Origin: Desulfosarcina alkanivorans
GTDB taxonomy: Bacteria > Desulfobacterota > Desulfobacteria > Desulfobacterales > Desulfosarcinaceae
NCBI RefSeq assembly: GCF_009688945.1
Contig: NZ_AP021874.1
Span: 7,048,001 to 7,112,000 of the forward strand
Direction: 5' to 3'
DNA: 64,000 bases
Position 1 is the stretch's first letter. Every line of letters starts with the position of its first letter. The position numbers were made by a program, and so were the translations under genes. Of the stretch, positions 9,064 through 18,020 are shown piece after piece. The notes beneath the pieces were generated by a model. That model had not been told where the DNA came from and ran no database searches. It saw nothing but the letters and a program-made list of their open reading frames with translations.

Positions 9064-10638
9064 TCATGCCGGACCTGCCGGACCTGCCGGGCCGGCGTTT
9101 TCTTCCGGTTTTTCATCCGGCAGCACCCGGGGCAATTTGATCCGGAAGATACTGCCCCTGCCCGGTTCGCTGTCCACTTCCACGGTGCCATTGTGTTCGC
9201 GAATAATGCCGTAAACCATTGAAAGCCCCAGTCCCACGCCTTTGCCTTCGGTTTTGGTCGAATAAAAGGGCTCAAAAATGCGCGGCAGTTCATCGGTATC
9301 GATGCCATGGCCGGTGTCGGCGATGGTCAGCCAGATCATCTCCTCCTTTTCGTCAATGCCGCCGGTCACCGTCAGCCGGCCGCCCCGGGGCATGGCATCG
9401 ATGGCGTTGAACAGGAGGTTCATGAGGCACTGCTGGATCTGGGCGCTGTCTCCCCAGGCCGTGTAGTCGGCGGCCGGCAGGTCGCGTTCACAGACGATCC
9501 CTGATATTTCAAGCTGGTGGTCGATCAACAGCATGATGGTGTTGATCATCTTGACCATGTCAATGCGGTCTGCCTGCACATTTTTCTGCCGGGCAAAGGT
9601 CAGCAGGTTTTTTACAATATCCCCGCACCGCATGGCTTCCCGGACGGACAGGGACAGGTACCGCTCGACATCTCCCATCCGGTCATGGCCGAAATCGTTG
9701 TCCCTGGCATAGGACAATATCAACTTGTTGAAGGTGACGATGCTGGTGATGGGATTGTTGATCTCATGGCAGACCGAAGCCACCAGGCGGCCCAGGGACG
9801 CCAGGCGGTCATCCTGAACGAAACGGGTCAGGTTGTCCTTGATGGCCTGGGCGCGCTTTTCGATCCTTTCGCTCAGATCCTTGGTCATGTCCCTGACGGT
9901 GACCACGAATTGGGTGATATTGCCCAGGTGGTTGAAGATCGGATAGGTGGTGACCTGGCAGATCAGGGTGCCCTCACCGGCTACGGTCACCTCGTGAACC
10001 GCGCGCGAAGGCCGGCCGGTTTTCAGGGTTTCCCGGGCCGGGCATATGCGCTCCGGCCCCCTGCAGGGGCCTTTCCCATGGTGCATGATTTCGTAGCAGA
10101 ATCGCCCGAGGATCGATTCCCGCCCCGCCCCGCCGCCGACCAGGGGGGAATTGTTGCAGTTGAGGATGCGGTGATCCCGGTCGATGACGAGCACCCCATC
10201 GGGCGAGGCCTCGAGCAGGGCAGATGCAAAGGAGGTGGCCAGGTTGACCTCTGTCTCCCGCTCGGCCATGCGGCCGTAAAGGGTGGCAATATCAAAAAAA
10301 AGCATGGCGGTCTGCCGGTCCAGCACCCCGATGGACGGCGGTTTGCGGGCGATCAGTTCAGCCAGGATGGCCGGATCGCCGGTGAGTTCCAGAATCAGGT
10401 TCAGGTATTCGATGGAAAACAGGTCCGCCGGCTTTTCAAACAGCTCGATCTGGGTTTCACCGGCATATTTGTTACAGGCCGCAGACGGGGAAATGGTGGC
10501 CATGGCCACCAGTTTGAGGCGAAGGTGCGAGGGCCTGACGGCGCGCAGATCCCTCATGATCGACAGGCAGCGGGAGCCCCGTGCCACAACCCCGATATTC
10601 AAGAGCAGGCAGTGTTCCGGCTGTTTCAGGACGCCCAT
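9064..10638 (-). CDS. PAS-domain sensor histidine kinase
   Basis: 524 residues, with no membrane segment evident, so probably cytoplasmic. The first 100 or so residues resemble the small Rossmann-like input region of some Desulfobacterota kinases. A PAS domain (about 145-270, DGVLVIDRDHRILNCN, with a Cys-containing GPCRGPERICPA loop) follows, then a DHp domain with phosphoacceptor box SVCHEINNPI and a complete HATPase domain (NLLFNAIDAM, ADTGHGI, GVGLGLSMVYG). The C-terminal tail is a short Gly-Pro-Ala repeat (three GPA units) that derives from a tandem DNA repeat. It directly precedes the sigma-54 regulator gene and follows another kinase by 30 bp. Confidence 0.9.
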   Translation of the reverse strand: MGVLKQPEHCLLLNIGVVARGSRCLSIMRDLRAVRPSHLRLKLVAMATISPSAACNKYAGETQIELFEKPADLFSIEYLNLILELTGDPAILAELIARKPPSIGVLDRQTAMLFFDIATLYGRMAERETEVNLATSFASALLEASPDGVLVIDRDHRILNCNNSPLVGGGAGRESILGRFCYEIMHHGKGPCRGPERICPARETLKTGRPSRAVHEVTVAGEGTLICQVTTYPIFNHLGNITQFVVTVRDMTKDLSERIEKRAQAIKDNLTRFVQDDRLASLGRLVASVCHEINNPITSIVTFNKLILSYARDNDFGHDRMGDVERYLSLSVREAMRCGDIVKNLLTFARQKNVQADRIDMVKMINTIMLLIDHQLEISGIVCERDLPAADYTAWGDSAQIQQCLMNLLFNAIDAMPRGGRLTVTGGIDEKEEMIWLTIADTGHGIDTDELPRIFEPFYSTKTEGKGVGLGLSMVYGIIREHNGTVEVDSEPGRGSIFRIKLPRVLPDEKPEENAGPAGPAGPA

Positions 10639-10668
10639 CGTGACCCCTTTATGCCGTTTCCGAAAAAG

Positions 10669-12510
10669 CTATCCGGCGTCAACCTGCTGCCGGCAGACCG
10701 GAAGCGAAATGGTGAACGTGGTGCCTTCACCGACACAGCTGTCCACCTTGATATCGCCGCCGTGGTCCCTGATAAAGCCGTAGCAGACGGACAGGCCCAG
10801 CCCAACGCCCTTGACGCTGTCGGTCTTGGTGGTGAAGAAGGTTTCGAAAACCAGATCCAGGTGCTCGTCCTTGATGCCGGCGCCGTTGTCTGAAACGGTA
10901 ATGTGGACGAAGTAGTCGTCCCCTTCGGTGGCCACGGTCAGACGGCCGCCTTCGGGCATGGCGTCGCGGGCGTTGGATATCAGGTTCAGGAAAACCTGGC
11001 GCAGCTGGTTCTTGGATGCCATGATCTTGCCCAGGTGGTCGGCAAAGCGGTGCACCACCTTGATGGAGTGCTCCCACAGCTGTTTTTCGTGCAGCAGCAG
11101 GATTTCATCCAGGATCGTGTTGATGTCCACCGGCGTCCGTTCTTCCTGGTCCGGTTTGGAAAAGGAGAGCATCTTGCGCAGCATGTCGGTCACCCGGACG
11201 GTTTCGGAAAGGCTCATGTCCAGCAGTTTGCGCCGCTTGTTGCCGACCGGAATTTCGGTCTTCATCAACTCGAGGGTATTCATGATCCCGTACAGCGGGT
11301 TGTTGAGCTCGTGGGCGATCTGGGAGGTGAGCCGGCCCATGGCGGCCAGTTTTTCCGACTGGAGGAGCTGTTCCTGGGTGTTGTGGAGTTCGCGTTCCAT
11401 CTTCAGCTGCTCTTCCAGGTCCACGAAAATCCCCACCGAGGCCATTTCCCGGCCGGTCTCATCGTAGATGATGTTGGCCGACAGGTTGCCCTCCACGGGA
11501 TGTCCGTCCCTGGCCATGAAGGTCATGGGATAGGATCGCAATTTGCCTTTTCCGCCGTAGTCGGCGCTTCTCATCATGCGCATCACCCGGCGGGCCATGT
11601 CGTCCGGATAGAGGTCCTTCACGTTCATGGCGCCGATGGTTTCGGATGCCGGGTAGCCGAGGGTCTCTTCGGCACCCAGGTTCCAGATGATGATGTTGCC
11701 GGTCATGTCCGTTCCCATGATGGCGTTGGGAGAACTCTGGATGATGTTGTTGAGAAAATCGTGGGCTTTTTTGATTTCACGCTCCATCCGCTGGCGCTGG
11801 GACTGGTCCACGCAGATGCCCTCGTAGCCCAGCACCTTGCCCTGCGGGTCGTAGCGCACGTGGGCGGTGAGCTGCACGGTGATGGGGGTGCCGTCCTTTT
11901 TGCGGAAATCGACCTCGTAGTCGACCACCCGTCCGTTTTTCTCGATCATCTGCTGGAAGCGGGTCCGTTCTTCGGCCTTGAGGTAGATGTCCCGGGCCAG
12001 GTCGAGCTCCAGAAACTCGTTTTTATCCTCATACCCCAGCATGTCCAGCAGGGCGGCGTTGGCGTCGAGAAACTTGCCTTCTTTACTGCTGATGTAGACG
12101 CCGGCGGCCACGTGCTCGAAGAGGCTGCGGAAGCTTTCCCGGGAGGTCTTCAGCCGGTATTCCTGATCCTTGCGGTGGGTGATATCCCTGTATATGCTCA
12201 GTTTGGAGATGCTGCCGTCGGTGTTGTGCAGGGGGATCTCCAACAGGTCGTAGGTCTTGTCCACCAGGGGCACATAGACCTCTTCGTGGGTGTTCTGCCG
12301 GTTGTCGAACACCTCGCCGGCCTTGCACCAGGGGCAGGGAGCGGTCGTATGATTGACCACTTCGTGGCATTTCCTGCCCACCCCGTCGCCGAATACCCGG
12401 ATCATGGCCTTGTTCATGAACTCGACCACATAGTCGTCATTGACGATGTAGATGCCGTCGGCCATGGCATCCAGAACGCCGGTCAATCCGTGGGGCTGGG
12501 TTGCGTCCAT
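10669..12510 (-). CDS. Triple-PAS sensor histidine kinase
   Basis: 613 residues. Three PAS domains come in sequence: the first (DGIYIVNDDYVVEFMNKA) carries a TAPCPWCK Cys pair, the second starts near SRESFRSLFEHV and the third near NNIIQSSPNAIMGTD. A short coiled coil leads to the DHp His box (SQIAHELNNPLYG) and an intact HATPase domain (NLISNARDAM, SDNGAGI, GVGLGLSVCYG). No membrane span is visible, suggesting a cytoplasmic sensor of redox state or a small ligand. The ATG at 12510 is chosen because AGAGGAG lies just upstream and because the longer in-frame extension runs into the palindromic repeat at 12531-12664. It lies just downstream of the Hdr gene block. Confidence 0.9.
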   Translation of the reverse strand: MDATQPHGLTGVLDAMADGIYIVNDDYVVEFMNKAMIRVFGDGVGRKCHEVVNHTTAPCPWCKAGEVFDNRQNTHEEVYVPLVDKTYDLLEIPLHNTDGSISKLSIYRDITHRKDQEYRLKTSRESFRSLFEHVAAGVYISSKEGKFLDANAALLDMLGYEDKNEFLELDLARDIYLKAEERTRFQQMIEKNGRVVDYEVDFRKKDGTPITVQLTAHVRYDPQGKVLGYEGICVDQSQRQRMEREIKKAHDFLNNIIQSSPNAIMGTDMTGNIIIWNLGAEETLGYPASETIGAMNVKDLYPDDMARRVMRMMRSADYGGKGKLRSYPMTFMARDGHPVEGNLSANIIYDETGREMASVGIFVDLEEQLKMERELHNTQEQLLQSEKLAAMGRLTSQIAHELNNPLYGIMNTLELMKTEIPVGNKRRKLLDMSLSETVRVTDMLRKMLSFSKPDQEERTPVDINTILDEILLLHEKQLWEHSIKVVHRFADHLGKIMASKNQLRQVFLNLISNARDAMPEGGRLTVATEGDDYFVHITVSDNGAGIKDEHLDLVFETFFTTKTDSVKGVGLGLSVCYGFIRDHGGDIKVDSCVGEGTTFTISLPVCRQQVDAG

Positions 12511-12530
12511 GATCTCCTCTCTGCTGCGCC

Positions 12531-12664
12531 CGTCCAGAAATGGCATCCTGCGGCCCATATCTGCGTTCTCGGGTTATTGAAATCCGCGACGTAGCGCTGC
12601 TACGCCTGTGGTTTCAATAACCCTGCGGCCTTGATCTGAACCGCAAGCTACCTTTTCTGGACGG
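12531..12664. repeat. Palindromic intergenic repeat, copy 1
   Basis: A 134-bp imperfect inverted repeat. Outer arms are CGTCCAGAAA (12531) and TTTTCTGGACGG (about 12653-12664). The inner arms GGGTTATTGAAA and TTTCAATAACCC (12571-12623) enclose a smaller palindrome, GTAGCGCTGCTAC. A diverged second copy lies at about 17646-17775, so the two copies flank mvhD and hdrA. It could form a strong hairpin in either transcript direction. Confidence 0.8.
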
Positions 12665-12721
12665 ACACACTTCAGTGAGTCAATTTTAAATTTGAAATTC
12701 GATGGTCGATAGTCGTGGGAG

Positions 12722-13132
12722 TTAGTCTGCTGTCATCGGTCCCAGCGCCGCCACCGTATCCGTCATCCGCCGGGCAATTCGCGCAAACTCCGGGGCCATG
12801 GCCGATGAGAGATTGAACATCTGCACCCGCGAGCCGTCGATGCCGACATCTTCCAGGGTTTTTCTCACCAGGGCAACTTTTTTCCGGGTTCTTCGATTTC
12901 CTTCCAGGAAATGGCATTCCCCCTCCAGTCAGCCGGCCACGTAAATGCCGTCGGCGCCGGCCTCCAGGCCCTTGAGCAGGTGAATCACATCCACCCGGCC
13001 CGTGCACGGCACCTGGACCACCTTGACGCTGGCCGGATACGGCAACCGCATGGACCCGGCCAGGTCGGCGGCTGCATAGGAGCAGTATTTACAGCAGAAT
13101 GCAAGGACAATGGGGTCGGTCGTTGCGGTCAT
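12722..13132 (-). CDS. mvhD: MvhD-like hydrogenase/Hdr iron-sulfur subunit, predicted selenoprotein
   Basis: Reading through the TGA at 12929-12931 gives 136 residues that match the MvhD (FrhD) family from end to end. It transfers electrons between HdrA and a partner dehydrogenase through a 2Fe-2S centre. The N-terminal FCCKYCSYAAADLAG and VPCTGRVD supply conserved Cys residues. The TGA is residue 68 in GIYVAG-U-LEGECHFLEGN, where homologues have Cys. The downstream reading continues with normal codon use to TAA at 12722. A 7-bp stem with a GGA loop lies 16 nt after the TGA (SECIS candidate), and selB is in the same window. It is 58 bp downstream of hdrA. A sequencing error or pseudogene is the alternative. 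Confidence 0.85.
12896..12931 (-). promoter_or_regulatory. Candidate bacterial SECIS hairpin in mvhD
   Basis: On the minus strand the TGA (12931-12929) is followed by 16 nt and then the perfect stem ATTTCCT / AGGAAAT around a GGA loop (12912-12896). The position fits bacterial-type SECIS elements, which lie inside the coding sequence just after the UGA. The CCTGGAAGG core is identical to that of the second candidate at 18554-18572. Confidence 0.7.
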
Positions 13133-13190
13133 ATTTCCTCCTCAATAAGTTGTTTAACCGAAAACCGAGGTCGGACTTCCGACCTCCGAC

Positions 13191-16100
13191 TCATGCCGCG
13201 ATGAACAGTGCCTCGATCTTGGCGATCAGCTGGTCGTCGGTGAAGTGGGCCAGGGTGATGGCCTTTCCCGGGCACTCGGCCACGCAGGTGCCGCAGCCAT
13301 GGCACTGGGCCGGATCGATGACGGCGTGGCTGTGTTCATCCACCCGGGGGATGTCATAGGGGCAGGCCCTGACACAGGTCAGGCAGGCGGCACATTTTCC
13401 CGTATCCACCGTGGCGACCACACCGCCGACCATGATGGCATCCCTGGACAGCAGGGTCATGGCCCGGGAGGCGGCCGCCCTGGCCTGGGCGATGCTTTCC
13501 TCCAGGGGCTTGGGATAGTGGGCCAGGCCGGCCAGAAAGATGCCTTCGGAGGAGAAATCGACCGGACGCAGCTTGGCATGGGCCTCCACCAGGAACCCGT
13601 CGGCATCGACCGGCACCTTGAAGGTTTCGAAGAGTTCGCGGTTGGCATTGGGCACCACGCCGGTTGCCAGCACCAGCAGGTCGGGGCGCAGGCGCACCGG
13701 CATGCGCAATACATGGTCGGTCACGTCCAGCACCAGGCCGTTTTCGTCGTCGGCAGAGACGGTCGGCGGGTGTTCCGGCTCGTAGCGAATGAACAGGATG
13801 CCCGCTTCGCGGGCCTGCTTGTAAAGATCCTCGCGGAATCCGTAGGCGCGGATGTCCCGGTAGAGAATGCTCACTTTTTTCCCTGGATTGATTTTTTTTA
13901 CGGCCAGGGCGCTTTTCAGGCTGTGGGTGCAGCAGATTTTGCTGCAGTAAGGCCGGCTGTCGTCCCGGGATCCCACACACTGGATAAAGGCGACACTTCC
14001 GGCCAGGAGCAGCCGTTTGTCGCCGGTGGCGACGGCCGCGTCCATGTCCAGGTGGGTGAGCACATCGGGGTGGTCGCCGTACAGGTAGAGATCCGGTTTA
14101 TACTCGGTGCCGCCGGTGGCCAGGATGGTGGCCCCGTGGTCCACCACGGTTTTCGTCCGGCTGCCGTTGGCCGACACCAGCGTGGTGGAGAAATTGCCGA
14201 TGCTGCCGGTGGTGGATGCGACCCGGGAGCCGGTAAAAAGGCGGATGCCGGGGTGGGCCTTTACCCGATCGATGGTATCGGCCAGGTAGGGGGCCACGGG
14301 TTCCCCCTTCCAGGTGGCATTGAGCAGGTTGGCCACCCCGCCCAGTTCAGTGGACCTTTCCACCAGGACCGCCTCCGCCCCCTGGTCGGCCACCCCCAGG
14401 GCCGCTTCCATGCCGGCTACGCCGCCGCCCACCACCAGGGCGGTTTTGTTGATCGCCAGGCTCACCTGATGCAGCGGTTCGATGTGGGCCGCCTTGGCCA
14501 CGGCCATGCGAACCAGGTCCTTGGCCTTGGCGGTGGCCCGCTGCGGGTCGTTCATGTGCACCCAGGTGTTCTGGTCGCGGATGTTGGCCATTTCGAACAG
14601 GTACCTGTTCAGCCCCGCATCCCGGATGGTCTCCTGGAAGAGCGGTTCGTGCGTGCGCGGGGAGCAGGAGGCCACCACCACCCGGTTGATGCCCTTTTCG
14701 CCGATGATCGTTTTCATGTGATCCTGGGCATCCTGGCTGCAGGTGAACAGGTTGTCTTCCACGTGGACCACGTGGGGCAGGCTGCCCGCGTAGTCGCGGA
14801 CCGCCGGTACATCGGCGATGCCGCCGATGTTGATGCCGCAGTTGCACACGAAAACCCCGATGCGCGGTCCCTGGCCGGAAACGTCCAGCTCCGGGGGCAG
14901 TTCCCGCCTGCGGGTCTGCGTCCAGCGGGCATCGGACAACAGGCTGCCGGCGGCGGCGGCCGACGCAGAGGCCTCCATAACCGACAGGGGGATGTCCTTG
15001 GGCTCCTGGAAGGCCCCGCAGACGAAGATGCCGTCCCGGCTGGTGTTCACCGGGGCCAGGCAGTCCGTAAGGGCGTGGCGGTAGTGATTCAGGTCCACGC
15101 CCAGCCGTCGGGCCAGCGAGACGGCGTCCGGGCTGGGGGCCAGGCCAACGGACAGGATGACCATATCGAACCGCTCCTCCACGCTCCGGCCCGCTTCGGT
15201 GGCATAGACGATGCGCAGCCGGTCGTCCCCGTCCGGAAACACCGAGTGGATGCGCGAGCGGATGTGGCGCACCCCGTGGTCTTCCCGGGCCCGGTTGGCA
15301 TACTTGTCGAAATCCTTGCCGAAGGTGCGCATATCCATGAAGAAGATGGCCGTGTCCAGTTCCGTGTCGCTGTGCTCTTTGGCGATCACCGCCTGTTTGT
15401 TGGCGTACATGCAGCACACCGACGAGCAGTACCCGTTGTCGCAGGCATTGAGGTCGCGGGATCCCACGCACTGCAGCCAGGCGATCTTCCGGGGTTCCCG
15501 GCCGTCCGAGGGGCGAACCAGATGGCCTTCATAGGGGCCGGAGGCCGAAAGGATCCGTTCGAACTCCAGGCTGGTCACCACGTTGGGATGGCCGGCATAG
15601 CTGTACGCTTCATAGATGGACGGGTCGAAGGGCGCGAAACCGGGAGCCAGGATGACCGCCCCCACCTGGACCTCATGGATGGTTTCGGTCATCTCGTGGC
15701 ACACCGCGTCGGCCAGGCAGGCCGAGACGCACTGATAGCACTCCGAGCAGACGCCGCAGGCCAGGCAGCGCTGCACTTCCTTCCGGACCGCTGCCTCGTC
15801 CAGGCCCAGCTGGACCTCGTCACCGGTGGCGACCCGCCTGCCGGGGTCGGCCATGGGCATGGCCTGGCGGGCGATGGGGACCGCTGTGGAGAGGTCCGCG
15901 TCTTCCACCGGTTCCAGTGGGGGTTCCCGGCCGGCCTTGAGGTCTTCACCGCACAGGTACCGCCGGATGGACTCGGCGGCGGTCTTGCCCGCGGCGATGG
16001 CCTCGACCACTGTTTTGGGGCCGGAGACGGCATCGCCGCCGGCAAAAATATCCGCATCGCCGGACTGAAGGGTCACCGGGTCCACGTCCATGGTCCCCCA

Positions 16101-17627
16101 GTCGCTCAGGGTGCAGGCGCACTCGTCGGTGAGACAGGCCCAGTCCGATTCCTGGCCGATGGCCGGAACCACCGCGTCCACGGCAATGGTAAATTCGGAG
16201 CCGGCAACGGGTTCCGGTCTCCGCCGGCCCGAAGCGTCCGGCTCCCCCAGTTGCATGCGGATGCACTCGACGGCCGTGACCCGGCCGTCTGTTTCGACCA
16301 CCCGCACCGGGTGGGTCAGGGTCATGATGTCGATGCCCTCCTCCCGGCACTCGGCAATCTCTTCGGCGCTGGCCGGCATTTCGGCCTCGCTGCGGCGGTA
16401 GATGATGAACGGCTGCCCGGACCCGTTTCGCAGGGCCGTTCGCACCGAATCCATGGCCACGTTGCCGCCGCCGATGACCGCCACCCGGTCGCCCAGGTCG
16501 ATCCGCTCACCCAGGTTGGTGCGCAGCAGGTAGTCGACCCCGGGCCACACCCCATCGAGCGCTTCCCCCTCGATCCCCAGCAGTTTGCACTCCTGGGAGC
16601 CGATGGCCATGAAAAAGGCACCGTATCCCTGGTCGCGCAGTTGGCCCACGGTCGTGTCCGTCCCCAGGTCAACACCGGTTTCAAATGCCACCCCCAGTTC
16701 CTGCAGCACCGCAATTTCTTCGTCGATGATGTCCCGGGGCAGTCGGTAGGGCGGGATGCCCAGCGCCAGCATGCCGCCGAGGATATCGTGTTTTTCGAAC
16801 ACCGTGACCGCAAATCCCTCGACCGCCAGAAACCAGGCGCAGGCCAGGCCGGCCGGCCCGCTGCCCACCACGGCCACTTTCTCTTGCCGGTCGGCTTTCT
16901 TCTCAGGGATGGCGGTGACCTTGTTTTCCCTGGCCCAGTCGGCCAGGAAGCGGTGCAGGGCCATGATGGACACCGGCGCGTCCACTCTGGCCCGGGTGCA
17001 GGCCGTTTCACAGGGGTGGTGGCAGACCCGGCCGCAGATACCGGGGAAGGGGTGCTCGCTGCGAAACAGTTCGAAGGCTTCCTTGTACCGGCCCTTGGCC
17101 ATGAGGGCCACACAGCCCTGGAAGCTGGGATGGGCCGGGCAGGCCGCCTTGCAGGGCGCCGTACCCTTTTTTGCGATGGTGTAGGCGCCGGGCATGGCCT
17201 GGGGGTAGCGTTTGAAGGCCGCGCGCCGGGTCCGCAGCCCCTGGTCGAATTCGTTGGCCGTGTCGACGGGACACACCTTGCTGCATTCACCGCAGGCCGT
17301 GCAGCGCTCCATATCGACAAAGCGCGGCCGCTGGCGCAGGGTGGCGGTGAAATTGCCCGCTTCCCCGCTGACGGACTGCACGTCGGTCATGGTATACAGG
17401 TCGATGTTCAGGTGGCGTCCGGCTTCCACCAGCTTGGGGGAAATGATGCACATGGAGCAGTCGTTGGTGGGGAAGGTCTTGTCCAGCTGGGCCATGACGC
17501 CGCCAATGGCCGAACGCTGCTCCGCCAGGATGACCCGATAGCCCGAATCGGCCAGGTCCAGCGATGCCTGTATGCCGGCGATGCCGCCGCCGACGACCAG
17601 TACGGAACCGGTAGTTGCTGTGGTCAT
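13191..17627 (-). CDS. hdrA: Giant HdrA-like FAD/iron-sulfur protein with NfnB/GltD-type insert
   Basis: 1478 residues, a fusion of several flavoprotein modules. An HdrA start (FAD site VGGGIAG at 12-18, TNDCSMC near 54-60, ferredoxin cluster CTACGECSKVCP at 109-120) is interrupted by a GltD/NfnB-type unit: a Cys-rich Fer4_20 segment at about 159-216, a dinucleotide site VGSGPAGL near 254 and an NAD(P)H site IGGGNVAMD near 385. HdrA sequence resumes after CLACGVCSECYQC (621-633). A second HdrA half follows (VFVCNCGINIGG near 927, FAD site VVGGGVAG near 1064), ending in two ferredoxin clusters (CAACLTC at 1412, CHGCGTC at 1442). The ATG at 17627 follows AGGAGGAGAA. It is the probable flavin electron-bifurcating core of the MetF/Hdr/MvhD block. 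Confidence 0.92.
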   Translation of the reverse strand: MTTATTGSVLVVGGGIAGIQASLDLADSGYRVILAEQRSAIGGVMAQLDKTFPTNDCSMCIISPKLVEAGRHLNIDLYTMTDVQSVSGEAGNFTATLRQRPRFVDMERCTACGECSKVCPVDTANEFDQGLRTRRAAFKRYPQAMPGAYTIAKKGTAPCKAACPAHPSFQGCVALMAKGRYKEAFELFRSEHPFPGICGRVCHHPCETACTRARVDAPVSIMALHRFLADWARENKVTAIPEKKADRQEKVAVVGSGPAGLACAWFLAVEGFAVTVFEKHDILGGMLALGIPPYRLPRDIIDEEIAVLQELGVAFETGVDLGTDTTVGQLRDQGYGAFFMAIGSQECKLLGIEGEALDGVWPGVDYLLRTNLGERIDLGDRVAVIGGGNVAMDSVRTALRNGSGQPFIIYRRSEAEMPASAEEIAECREEGIDIMTLTHPVRVVETDGRVTAVECIRMQLGEPDASGRRRPEPVAGSEFTIAVDAVVPAIGQESDWACLTDECACTLSDWGTMDVDPVTLQSGDADIFAGGDAVSGPKTVVEAIAAGKTAAESIRRYLCGEDLKAGREPPLEPVEDADLSTAVPIARQAMPMADPGRRVATGDEVQLGLDEAAVRKEVQRCLACGVCSECYQCVSACLADAVCHEMTETIHEVQVGAVILAPGFAPFDPSIYEAYSYAGHPNVVTSLEFERILSASGPYEGHLVRPSDGREPRKIAWLQCVGSRDLNACDNGYCSSVCCMYANKQAVIAKEHSDTELDTAIFFMDMRTFGKDFDKYANRAREDHGVRHIRSRIHSVFPDGDDRLRIVYATEAGRSVEERFDMVILSVGLAPSPDAVSLARRLGVDLNHYRHALTDCLAPVNTSRDGIFVCGAFQEPKDIPLSVMEASASAAAAGSLLSDARWTQTRRRELPPELDVSGQGPRIGVFVCNCGINIGGIADVPAVRDYAGSLPHVVHVEDNLFTCSQDAQDHMKTIIGEKGINRVVVASCSPRTHEPLFQETIRDAGLNRYLFEMANIRDQNTWVHMNDPQRATAKAKDLVRMAVAKAAHIEPLHQVSLAINKTALVVGGGVAGMEAALGVADQGAEAVLVERSTELGGVANLLNATWKGEPVAPYLADTIDRVKAHPGIRLFTGSRVASTTGSIGNFSTTLVSANGSRTKTVVDHGATILATGGTEYKPDLYLYGDHPDVLTHLDMDAAVATGDKRLLLAGSVAFIQCVGSRDDSRPYCSKICCTHSLKSALAVKKINPGKKVSILYRDIRAYGFREDLYKQAREAGILFIRYEPEHPPTVSADDENGLVLDVTDHVLRMPVRLRPDLLVLATGVVPNANRELFETFKVPVDADGFLVEAHAKLRPVDFSSEGIFLAGLAHYPKPLEESIAQARAAASRAMTLLSRDAIMVGGVVATVDTGKCAACLTCVRACPYDIPRVDEHSHAVIDPAQCHGCGTCVAECPGKAITLAHFTDDQLIAKIEALFIAA

Positions 17628-18020
17628 ATTCTCCTCCTCTGTGGCCGTCCACAAAGGGCATCTTTTGGCCCGGGCCGGCGTTCTCGGGTTATTGAAATCC
17701 TCGACGTAGCGCCGCTACGCCTCCGGTTCCAATGACTCTGCGGCCTTGGTCCGAACCAAAATCCACCCTTTATGAACAACCACCGTTGAGTCTTCAATCC
17801 CCCAATCCCCGAATCCCGAATCCCGAGCAAAGATGCCGGATGTCGGAGCCCCGATCTCACATCTTATATCCCACATCCCCGGAATTCCCCTCACCCTGTC
17901 CCTCTCCCCCAAAGGGGCGAGGGGACGCAGTCACTATTTTGGGAACGAGGCCGGGGGTTCTGATTAAGGGTTATCGTTTTCCGTTCACTGTTCACCATTC
18001 ACGAATCACTTGTCTTGCGC
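17628..18020. other. Intergenic region between hdrA and hdrCB, 393 bp
   Basis: No gene is supported. It contains the second palindromic repeat copy (17646-17775) and a run of short degenerate repeats of the form CCCGAATC at about 17795-17830. Such simple repeats also occur near 6957-7010. No clear terminator is seen, so transcription may continue from hdrCB into hdrA. Confidence 0.4.
17646..17775. repeat. Palindromic intergenic repeat, copy 2
   Basis: A diverged copy of the element at 12531-12664 in the same orientation. It shares CGTTCTCGGGTTATTGAAAT, GACGTAGCGC and CTGCGGCCTTG. The inner palindrome GTAGCGCCGCTAC is kept, while the outer arms are weaker than in copy 1. Confidence 0.75.

Noticed and set aside
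10903..12594. Long plus-strand frame opposite the triple-PAS kinase
   Set aside because: His/Val/Gly-rich antisense translation; the minus strand holds complete kinase motifs.
13245..17735. A 1496-codon open frame on the plus strand opposite hdrA
   Set aside because: It is the antisense shadow of a GC-rich gene: low-complexity Gly/His/Arg/Val composition and no family resemblance, whereas the minus strand has many Fe-S and FAD motifs.
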